NCBI RefSeq assembly: GCF_900113035.1
Contig: NZ_FONX01000007.1
Coordinates: 1 to 64,000 of the forward strand
Length of the DNA: 64,000 bases
Source: Paracidovorax wautersii
Lineage (GTDB): Bacteria > Pseudomonadota > Gammaproteobacteria > Burkholderiales > Burkholderiaceae_C
Direction of reading: 5' to 3'
In this document: positions 54,072-61,074 of the stretch, in pieces
How the letters are laid out: every line of letters starts with the position of its first letter
Numbering within the stretch: the stretch's first letter is position 1
Position numbers and translations under genes: made by a program
Notes under the pieces: model-generated
What the model was told of the DNA's origin: nothing
The model's database searches: none
Seen by the model: the letters and a program-made list of their open reading frames with translations, nothing else

Positions 54072-55801
54072 GCGGCTCTCCGTGGGGCGGCGTCGCCCAA
54101 CTGCCCGATGTGCACCACGCGCCCGATGCGCGCGGCCAGCGCCAGGTCGTGCGTGGCGACGATCAGGGTGCGGCCCCGGGCCATGCGCAGCAGCGCATCG
54201 ACCACGGCGTGGGCGGTGGCGCTGTCCAGGTGGGCCGTGGGCTCGTCCAGCAGCCACAGGTCGGCCGGGCCGGCCGCGGTGGCGCGCGCCAGGGCCAGCC
54301 GCACGGCTTCGCCGCCCGAGAGGCCCGTGCCGCCTTCGCCCAGCGCGCTGCCCGGCACGATGCGGCCGGCATCGCCCAGGCCCGCGTGGCGCAGCGCCGC
54401 GGCAGCGTGGCGGTGCAGCACGCCGGGGCGGTCCAGGCTCACGTTGTCCAGCGCGGTGCCCGAGAAGATGTGCGGCTTCTGGCCGATCCAGGCCATGCGG
54501 CTGCGCAGGGCGGCGGCGCTGGCTTCTTCGAGCCGCGTGCCGTCGATCAGCACCTCGCCGCTGGAGGCGGGCAGCAGGCCGGCGATGAGCGAGAGCAGCG
54601 TGGTCTTGCCCGCGCCGCTCGCGCCCACCAGCGCCACATGCTCGCCCGCGCCCACGAAGAGATCCACGCCTGCAAGAACCGGCGCCTCGCCTGCGTGCTG
54701 CAAGCCCACGGCGCGCAGTTCCACGCTGGCGGCGCAAGGCGCATCGGGCCGGGGAGTGGGCTCGTCCAGCGCGCCCGGCAGCGGCAGTGCGTCGCCGGCC
54801 TGCAGCTGCTGCAGCGCCTGCAGCGCGGCCTGGCCGGCGGCCTTGTCATGCCAGGCGGCGGCCAGATCGCGCAGCGGCTCGAAGAAGGCCGGCGCCAGCA
54901 GCAGCACGAAGAGGCCCTGGCCCAGCGAGAGGCGCTGGCCCCAGCTGCCGGCGCTGAACTGGCCCAGCAGATGAAAGCCCACATAGACGGCCACCAGGGC
55001 CACGGCCAGCGCCGAGAACAGCTCCAGCGATGCGGAAGAAAGGAAGGCGATGCGCAGCACGCGCATGGTGCGCTGGCGCAGGGTTTCGGCCGAGGCGCGC
55101 AGCCGGCGCGCCGTGGCATCGACGGCGCCCAGTGCGCGCAAAGTCGCCAGCCCGCGCAGGCGGTCGAGCAGGAAGCCGTTCATGCCGCCCAGCGCCTGCA
55201 GCTGCGATTCGCTGGCCGCCCGGGCCTGCCAGCCGACCAGGGCCATCGCCAGCGGAATCAGCGGCGCGGCGGCAACGAGGATCAGCGCCGCCAGCCACGA
55301 CTGGCTGGCCACGGCCAGCGCCAGCACCGGCGGCACCGCCAGGGTCCGCCAGCGGGCGGGCTGGTAGCGCAGCAGCCAGGGCAGCAGGGCTTCGGCCTGT
55401 TCGGCCATGGCGCTGGCCGCCTGGCCGGAGGCCGCTCGGGCGCCATCCATCGGGGAGCGGCGGGCCAGCGCCGCGCAGGCTTCGGCCCGTGCCGCGCTCA
55501 CGTATCGCCGCGCCGCGGCGAAGATGCGCCGGCCGGCCCAGGCCTCGCCCGTGGCGCGCACCACGCCCAGCAGCGCATAGGCCAGCGCCGGCCCCGTCAC
55601 GGCGGCCCAGCCCTGGCCATCGGCCAGCCGCTGCACGGCCACCGCCAGCGATGCGGCCTGGCCCACCCAGAGCAGGGCGGCCAGGGCCAGCACGGCATTG
55701 GCCAGGCGCGACTGCGGCACGGCCTGCACGGCCGGGCAGGGCACGGGTGCTTGCAGCGCAAGTGGAGACTCGCTGCCATTCAACGCCGTGTGCCGTGCCA
55801 T
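54068..55801 (-). CDS. cydD: Glutathione/cysteine exporter ATPase-permease CydD
   Basis: This 577-residue half ABC exporter leads the cydDCABX operon. The membrane domain includes LALAVASQSWLAALILVAAAPLIP; the ATPase has Walker A GASGAGKTT, signature LSGGEAVR and Walker B LWLLDEPTAHLD. It forms a heterodimer with CydC. The upstream region carries a paired palindrome and an FNR-like box. Confidence 0.9.
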   Translation of the reverse strand: MARHTALNGSESPLALQAPVPCPAVQAVPQSRLANAVLALAALLWVGQAASLAVAVQRLADGQGWAAVTGPALAYALLGVVRATGEAWAGRRIFAAARRYVSAARAEACAALARRSPMDGARAASGQAASAMAEQAEALLPWLLRYQPARWRTLAVPPVLALAVASQSWLAALILVAAAPLIPLAMALVGWQARAASESQLQALGGMNGFLLDRLRGLATLRALGAVDATARRLRASAETLRQRTMRVLRIAFLSSASLELFSALAVALVAVYVGFHLLGQFSAGSWGQRLSLGQGLFVLLLAPAFFEPLRDLAAAWHDKAAGQAALQALQQLQAGDALPLPGALDEPTPRPDAPCAASVELRAVGLQHAGEAPVLAGVDLFVGAGEHVALVGASGAGKTTLLSLIAGLLPASSGEVLIDGTRLEEASAAALRSRMAWIGQKPHIFSGTALDNVSLDRPGVLHRHAAAALRHAGLGDAGRIVPGSALGEGGTGLSGGEAVRLALARATAAGPADLWLLDEPTAHLDSATAHAVVDALLRMARGRTLIVATHDLALAARIGRVVHIGQLGDAAPRRAA

Positions 55802-55814
55802 GATGCTTCTTAAA

Positions 55815-55832
55815 TTTCAGTAATTTCTGAAA
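55815..55832. promoter_or_regulatory. Palindrome TTTCAG-N6-CTGAAA upstream of cydD
   Basis: This perfect 6-6-6 palindrome lies 14 bp from the cydD start. The same layout recurs at 55943-55960 beside the divergent regulator, so both are likely its operators. Confidence 0.65.
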
Positions 55833-55899
55833 GTTTAAATCTTTGCCGATGCGTTGCATCACTTTGTTGCGCATCTTGGACGGTGTGCTGGGCGTGTTT

Positions 55900-55913
55900 T
55901 TGATGTGAGTCAA
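55900..55913. promoter_or_regulatory. FNR/ANR-like box in the cyd control region
   Basis: TTGATGTGAGTCAA matches the TTGAT-N4-ATCAA consensus at nine of ten positions. It is about 100 bp from cydD and 58 bp from the regulator start. Oxygen-dependent control fits a bd oxidase. Confidence 0.55.
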
Positions 55914-55942
55914 AGGTGCGTGGGATAATTTGCTTGTCTAAT

Positions 55943-55960
55943 TTTCAGAATTTTTTGAAA
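55943..55960. promoter_or_regulatory. Palindrome TTTCAG-N6-TTGAAA upstream of the GbsR-type gene
   Basis: This is the second copy of the operator-like palindrome, with one arm mismatch. It ends 10 bp before the GTG start of the regulator, which suggests autoregulation. Confidence 0.6.
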
Positions 55961-55970
55961 GAATCAAGCG

Positions 55971-56531
55971 GTGACACCTCTCGTTCAAACCTTCGTCAGC
56001 CACTTCGGCGAGATGGGCAGTCGCTGGGGCATCAACCGCACGGTGGGGCAGATCTATGCGCTGCTCTTCGTCACCGAGCGGCAGCTGCATGCCGACGACA
56101 TCGGCGAGAAGCTGGGCATCTCGCGCTCCAACGTGAGCATCGGGCTCAAGGAGCTGCAGTCCTGGGGGCTGGTGCGGCAAAGCCGCGTGCCGGGCGACCG
56201 GCGCGAGTACTTCTCGTCGCTGGGCGATGTGTGGGAGATCTTCCGCGTGGTGGCCGCCGAGCGGCGCCGGCGCGAGGTGGCGCCCACGCTGTCGGTGCTG
56301 CGCGAATCGCTGCTGGCCGACGCCACCTCGCCCGAAGACGCCTTCGCCCAGGAACGCATGCGCCAGATGCATGGGCTGGTGGACCTGGCCAACACCTGGT
56401 TCGACGATCTGCAGCGGCTGTCGCCCGAATCCCTCGCCCAGCTGATGCGGATGGGCTCGAAGGTGCAGAAGCTGCTGGCTGCGCGCGACGTGCTGTTCGG
56501 CACGGGCGGCCGGAGCGACGATCCGGCCTGA
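55971..56531 (+). CDS. GbsR/MarR-family transcriptional regulator
   Basis: This 186-residue winged-helix protein of the GbsR group has GINRTVGQIYALLFVTERQLHADDIGEKLGISRSNVSIGLKELQSWGLV, followed by VPGDRREYF at the wing and a helical C-terminal half. It starts with GTG at 55971. It is divergent from cydDCABX, and paired palindromes flank the gap, so it is the likely local repressor or activator of the oxidase operon. The signal is unknown. Confidence 0.85.
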   Translation: MTPLVQTFVSHFGEMGSRWGINRTVGQIYALLFVTERQLHADDIGEKLGISRSNVSIGLKELQSWGLVRQSRVPGDRREYFSSLGDVWEIFRVVAAERRRREVAPTLSVLRESLLADATSPEDAFAQERMRQMHGLVDLANTWFDDLQRLSPESLAQLMRMGSKVQKLLAARDVLFGTGGRSDDPA

Positions 56532-56613
56532 TGCCCCGCGCTCGCTATTGAGTGCAGCGGGCGGGGGGCTTCACGACGAGGGGTTCCGCACGCCTCTGTG
56601 AGGTCTCATTGAC

Positions 56614-56914
56614 GATCCCCTGCGAGATCGGGAACACGTTCTAAGAACGTGTTTACGATCTCCCAGGGGTCGCGCAGCTACGTCGGCGGGATGGGATGCA
56701 AGGCGCGGTGCGCAGTGGATAGCACGGCTATCCACAAGCGCCGCAACGCCGCAGACCGCCCGCCGACGTAGCAGCCCTTCGGGTTGGAGCGAAATCGGGC
56801 GATTGAACGCCCCGGCTGCTTGCATGGACACCAGCCCATGCGGCGCATCCGAGGCATCCACTCATCCCGATTGCGTTCCAACGCGATCCCCTGCGAGATC
56901 GTGAACACGTTCTA
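56614..56914. repeat. Repeat element bounded by 30-nt direct repeats
   Basis: Near-identical 30-nt direct repeats, starting GATCCCCTGCGAGATCG, lie at 56614-56643 and 56885-56914 with one mismatch. The left repeat continues into a perfect AACACGTTCT/AGAACGTGTT palindrome (56633-56653) and an inverted version of itself to about 56671. The core holds GCAAGGCGC and GCAACGCCGCAGA blocks. No transposase is seen; it looks like a non-autonomous intergenic repeat. Confidence 0.65.
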
Positions 56915-56982
56915 AGGTTGCGTTAAGGCAGTCGTACCAATATCGGGCCGCACAGTGTCCTATTGGGTTTCCGTCGATTGCC

Positions 56983-57144
56983 ATGCCGCTGGATCATGTT
57001 CTCTTCCTCTCTTTCAACGGCCGGGCTTCGGTGCCCCAGCGGCCGGGGGCGTTCGCGCCTTGCGCGCCGGATCAGCCGCCGCAGTCGATAGCGATGCGCT
57101 CGCCGGGGCCTGGCCTGGCCGCGGCCGCCAGGAAGGGGCTCTGA
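56983..57144 (+). CDS. Small hypothetical ORF coupled to the glycosyltransferase
   Basis: This 53-codon frame (MPLDHVLFLSFNGRAS...) has its stop overlapping the glycosyltransferase start as TGATG. The first 12 residues resemble the start of PAP2-family membrane proteins, but no PAP2 motifs follow, and the rest is Pro/Ala/Arg-rich. It may be a leader peptide, an internally deleted gene remnant, or chance. Confidence 0.3.
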   Translation: MPLDHVLFLSFNGRASVPQRPGAFAPCAPDQPPQSIAMRSPGPGLAAAARKGL

Positions 57145-58112
57145 TGGCCGTGCAAGCCAAGCCTCGGCAACTCGCGTCCCTTTCCTGCGTCGTGCCCTGC
57201 CACAACGAGGCGGCCAATCTGGAAAAGCTGCTGCCGCAGCTCCAGGAGGCGCTGGCCGCCTGCGTCGAAAGCTGGGAGATCATCCTGGTGGACGACGGCA
57301 GCTCGGATGCGACCAGCATGGTGCTTGCCCACTGGGCGCAGCGGCCGGGCTTCCGTGCGCTGCTGCTGTCGCGGAACTTCGGCAAGGAGGCGGCCCTCAT
57401 GGCGGGCCTGGAGGCGGCGCAGGGCGACGCCGTGGTGACGATGGATGGCGACCTGCAGCATCCCCCGTCCCTCATTCCCGTCTTCCTCCAGCACTGGAGC
57501 GAGGGCTCGGACATGGTCTATGCCCAGCGCCAGGATCGGCACGACGAAGGCGTCTTCAAGCGCTGGGGCGCGGGCTGGTTCTATGCCATCGTGAACATGG
57601 GCGGGCGATTCCAGGTGCCCGCCGGGGCCGGGGACTTCCGGCTCATGGACCGCAGCGTGGTCGATGCCCTGCTGTCCCTGCCCGAGCGCAACCGCTTCAT
57701 GAAAGGCCTCTATGCGTGGGTCGGCTTCGATGCCACCGCCGTCCCCTACATGCCCAGCGCCCGGCTGCACGGCCGCACCAGCTTCAGCCCTTTGGCGCTG
57801 ATCCGGCTTTCGCTCGACGGGCTGACCGGCTTCACCGCCTGGCCCCTGCGGGCCGTGAGCGCCATGGGCCTGGTGCTGGCGGTGCTGGCGCTGCTCTACG
57901 GGGCCTACCTGACCATCGCCTACCTGCTCTACGGGCATGCGATCAGCGGCTGGACGACCATCGTGGTCGGCCTGATGGGCTTTTCCGGGGTGCAGCTGCT
58001 GTCGCTGGGCATCGTGGGCGAATACGTGGGGCGGATTGCGGAAGAGGTCAAGGCACGGCCCCTCTACGTCATCAAGCGTGAACTGGGCCAGGGTCTGAAG
58101 AGGGCGGATTGA
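57144..58112 (+). CDS. Family 2 glycosyltransferase, polyprenyl-phosphate type (GtrB/ArnC-like)
   Basis: This 322-residue enzyme transfers a sugar from a nucleotide donor to undecaprenyl phosphate on the cytoplasmic side. It has an N-terminal GT2 domain (SCVVPCHNEAANLEKLLPQL, VDDGSSDAT, the DGDLQHPP metal motif) and two C-terminal membrane helices (about 235-295) with GLTGFTAWPLRAVSAMG. ATG 57144 follows GGAAGGGG. The ArnT-like gene next to it suggests the lipid-linked sugar is used to decorate lipid A or another envelope glycan. Confidence 0.85.
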   Translation: MAVQAKPRQLASLSCVVPCHNEAANLEKLLPQLQEALAACVESWEIILVDDGSSDATSMVLAHWAQRPGFRALLLSRNFGKEAALMAGLEAAQGDAVVTMDGDLQHPPSLIPVFLQHWSEGSDMVYAQRQDRHDEGVFKRWGAGWFYAIVNMGGRFQVPAGAGDFRLMDRSVVDALLSLPERNRFMKGLYAWVGFDATAVPYMPSARLHGRTSFSPLALIRLSLDGLTGFTAWPLRAVSAMGLVLAVLALLYGAYLTIAYLLYGHAISGWTTIVVGLMGFSGVQLLSLGIVGEYVGRIAEEVKARPLYVIKRELGQGLKRAD

Positions 58113-59728
58113 TGACGGTGAACAACAAGAACCCGGCGCAGCCGGGAATGGTGGCGGTCGCCCTGCTGGTGCTGGCCTGGTGGGCCGCCACGGCCTGCCT
58201 GCGTCCGCTGATGCTGCCCGACGAGGGCCGCTACGTGGGCATCGCGTGGGAAATGCTGCGCTCGGGCGACTGGCTCACGCCCACCATCAACGGCCTGCCG
58301 TACTTCCACAAGCCGCCGCTCTTTTACTGGATCACGGCCAGCTCGCTCTGGCTGTTCGGCAACCACGAAGGCGCGGCGCGCGTGGCGCCCATGCTCGGCG
58401 CCCTGGCCGGTTCGTGGGCTTCCTACGCCTTCCTGCGCCGCTGGTGGAGCGAGCGGGCGGGGCGGATGGGCCTGCTGGTGCTCATGGCGCAGCCGCTCTG
58501 GATCATGGGCGCGCAATTCGCCAACCTGGACACGCTGGTCGCCGGCTGCATCGTCGCCACCATCTGCCTGCTCGCGCACGCCGTGATGCTGGCCGAGCAT
58601 GCGCTGCCGCATCGCCGGGTGCTGCTCGCCGCCTGGGGCATGGCCGCGCTCGGCGTGCTGGCCAAGGGCCTGATCGGCTTCGTGCTGCCGGCGCTGGTGG
58701 TGTTCCTGTGGCTCGTCGCGCAGCGGCGCTGGCGGCGCCTGGGCGGCCTCTTCTGGTGGGCCGGGCCGCTGCTGTTCCTGTGCCTGACGGCGCCGTGGTT
58801 CTTCGCCATGCAGCAGCGCTTTCCGGACTTCCTGTACTACTTCTTCGTGGTGCAGCATTTCAAGCGCTTCGCTGAGGCCGGGTTCAACAACGTGATGCCC
58901 ATCTGGTTCTATCCGGCCGCGCTGGCGCTCTTCTTCCTGCCGTGGCTGCCGTGGATGGCCCGCGCCTGCAGGCCGCTCGGCAGCGGCGCGTCGCCTGAGC
59001 ACCGTTCGGTTCGGCTGCTGCTGTGGATCTGGGCGGCCGTCATCGTGGGCTTCTTCTCGCTGCCCAAGTCCAAGCTGCTGGGCTATGTCATGCCTGCGGT
59101 GGTGCCTCTGGCCGCCCTGGCGGCGCAGGGCTATCTGTCGCGGGAGCGCGTCTCCCGCCTGCAGTCGGGCCTGTGGTTCCTGGCGGCGGGCACGGGCACG
59201 GCGCTCGCGCTGGGGGCGCTGACGTGGCTGACCGTGCATCCGCAGAACTCCATGCGCGCCTTCGCGCAGGCGCTGAGCGAAAGCCGCCAGGCGGCAGAGC
59301 CCGTCGTGATGCTCGACACCTACTATTTCGACCTGCCGTTCTATGCGGGCCTGCGCACCCCGGTGGCGGTGATCGAGAACTGGGACGACCCGGCGATCCA
59401 GCAGCGAGACGACCAGCGCAAGGAAATCGCCGATGCCGGCCAGTTCGATCGGGCCGCCGCGTCCGTGCGCCTGCTGCTGCCGGCCTCCCTGCCGCGCCTG
59501 CTGTGCCGTTCCGGCGTCGTGTGGGTGCTGGGGCCTTCCAGGGCGGTGGAGCGCTACCCGTATCTGGCGGAGGCCGCCAGCGCCTACAGCCGCAACGCGA
59601 TGACGTTGTGGCGCCTCGAAACCGGGCGCCCGGCCGTTGCCGCGCAGCTGGGGTGCAGCCAGATGCCGTACGACGATGCGCTGCGCCAGTCCCCCGCGCC
59701 GCTCTCCGAGGCCCGCGTGCCGGGTTGA
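58112..59728 (+). CDS. ArnT/PMT-family membrane glycosyltransferase
   Basis: This is a 538-residue GT-C fold enzyme with about 11 helices. The first periplasmic loop carries MLPDEGRYVGIAWEMLRSGDWLTP with the catalytic Asp-Glu pair, followed by YFHKPPLFYWI. Members such as ArnT move a sugar from undecaprenyl phosphate to lipid A at the periplasmic face. The start ATG overlaps the GT2 stop by one base (TGATG). Sugar and acceptor are not determinable here. Confidence 0.85.
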   Translation: MTVNNKNPAQPGMVAVALLVLAWWAATACLRPLMLPDEGRYVGIAWEMLRSGDWLTPTINGLPYFHKPPLFYWITASSLWLFGNHEGAARVAPMLGALAGSWASYAFLRRWWSERAGRMGLLVLMAQPLWIMGAQFANLDTLVAGCIVATICLLAHAVMLAEHALPHRRVLLAAWGMAALGVLAKGLIGFVLPALVVFLWLVAQRRWRRLGGLFWWAGPLLFLCLTAPWFFAMQQRFPDFLYYFFVVQHFKRFAEAGFNNVMPIWFYPAALALFFLPWLPWMARACRPLGSGASPEHRSVRLLLWIWAAVIVGFFSLPKSKLLGYVMPAVVPLAALAAQGYLSRERVSRLQSGLWFLAAGTGTALALGALTWLTVHPQNSMRAFAQALSESRQAAEPVVMLDTYYFDLPFYAGLRTPVAVIENWDDPAIQQRDDQRKEIADAGQFDRAAASVRLLLPASLPRLLCRSGVVWVLGPSRAVERYPYLAEAASAYSRNAMTLWRLETGRPAVAAQLGCSQMPYDDALRQSPAPLSEARVPG

Positions 59729-59784
59729 GCGGCGCCCCTGGGCCGCTGCTGGCTCGCACCCAGCGCGGCCCGCATGGAGCCATA

Positions 59785-59824
59785 AAAAAGCCGGCCCGGG
59801 CAGCGCTGCCCGGGCCGGCTTTTT
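59785..59824. terminator. Bidirectional terminator, perfect 40-bp palindrome
   Basis: A perfect loop-free palindrome centred at 59804/59805, with GC-rich arms flanked by A5 and T5. It lies between two convergent genes and can serve both strands. Confidence 0.9.
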
Positions 59825-59838
59825 CGTGTGCGGTGTGG

Positions 59839-61074
59839 TTAGGCCAGCAGGTCGCTCAGCGCCCGCGCGATGACCTTGGTGGCGCGGCGCAGGTCTTCGA
59901 GGTCCAGGCGCTCGTCGGCGCGCTTGGCGTGCGATTCCAGCACCGTGCGCGGGCCGGCGCCGTAGATCACGCCGGGGATGCCGGCTTCGCCGTAGAGGCG
60001 CACGTCGGTATAGAGCGGCGTGCCCATGGCGGGCACGGGCTGGCCGAAGAGGGCTTCGCCGTGGCGCTGGATGGCGCTCACCAGCGGCGCATTGCCCGCC
60101 AGCGGCTTCATGGAGTTGGCCAGCAGCAGGCGTTTGATCTCCACGGTGATGCCCGGCTGGCCGGCGGCGGCCTCGGCGATCACGCGGCGGATGTCGGCTT
60201 CCACGGTGGCCGGGTTCTCCTCGGGGATCATGCGGCGGTCGAGCTTGAACACCACCTTGCCGGGCACGACGTTGGTGTTGGTGCCGCCTTCGATGCGGCC
60301 CACGTTCAGGTAGGGGTGCTTGATGCCCGCGACCTTGGACGTGATCTGCTTGTAGGCCGTGTTCTGCGCGTAGAGCGCCTTCAGGATCTGCACGGCGCCC
60401 TGCAGCGCGTCCACGCCGGTGTCGGGCACGGCGGCGTGGGCCATCTTGCCGTTCACGGTGACTTCCATCTGCAGGCAGCCGTTGTGGGCGGTGACGACTT
60501 CGTAGCTGAAGCCGGCGGCGATCATCAGGTCGGGCTTGGTCAGGCCCTTCTTCAGCAGCCAGCCGGGGCCGAGTTCGCCGCCGAATTCCTCGTCGTAGGT
60601 GAAGTGCAGTTCCACCGCGCCCTTGGCGGGCCTGGCGACGGCTTCCAGCGCGCGCACGGCGAAGGTGAAGGAGGCGAAGTCGCTCTTGCTCACGGCCGTG
60701 GCGCGGCCGTACATCTTGCCGTCCACGATTTCTGCGCCGTAGGGGTCGTGCGTCCAGCCTTCGCCGGGCGGCACCACGTCGCCGTGGGCGTTGAGGGCGA
60801 TGGTGCGGCCGCCGTCGCCGGCCTGGCCGTAGGGGCGGCGCACGATCAGGTTGGTGATCGACTGCATGCCGTAGTCGCGCACCTCGGCCTCGGGCACGGC
60901 GTGCTTTTCGGCCTCGAAGCCGAAGCCCTGGAGCAGCTCGGCCGTGCGCTCGGCGTGCGGCGCGTTGTTGCCCGGGGGCGTGTCGGTGGGCACCTGCACG
61001 AGGGCTTGCAGGAAGCGCACTTCCTCGTCGAAATGCTGGTCGATCCAGGCGTCGAGTTGCTGGTAGTTGCTCAT
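59839..61074 (-). CDS. M20-family amidohydrolase (ArgE/DapE type)
   Basis: This 411-residue zinc peptidase-like enzyme has ALNAHGDVVPPGEGW (first metal His/Asp), GRATAVSKSDF, FTYDEEFGGE (catalytic Glu pair), a dimerisation domain with MEVTVNGKMAHAAVPDTGVDAL, and a C-terminal His. It overlaps the UraD-AllC gene by 4 nt and so belongs to the purine operon. It may act on a ureido or N-carbamoyl intermediate, but acetylornithine-type deacylation cannot be excluded. Confidence 0.8.
   Translation of the reverse strand: MSNYQQLDAWIDQHFDEEVRFLQALVQVPTDTPPGNNAPHAERTAELLQGFGFEAEKHAVPEAEVRDYGMQSITNLIVRRPYGQAGDGGRTIALNAHGDVVPPGEGWTHDPYGAEIVDGKMYGRATAVSKSDFASFTFAVRALEAVARPAKGAVELHFTYDEEFGGELGPGWLLKKGLTKPDLMIAAGFSYEVVTAHNGCLQMEVTVNGKMAHAAVPDTGVDALQGAVQILKALYAQNTAYKQITSKVAGIKHPYLNVGRIEGGTNTNVVPGKVVFKLDRRMIPEENPATVEADIRRVIAEAAAGQPGITVEIKRLLLANSMKPLAGNAPLVSAIQRHGEALFGQPVPAMGTPLYTDVRLYGEAGIPGVIYGAGPRTVLESHAKRADERLDLEDLRRATKVIARALSDLLA

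Noticed and set aside
56614-56914. CRISPR array or insertion sequence
   Set aside because: Only two direct repeats about 240 nt apart, no regular spacers and no transposase frame.
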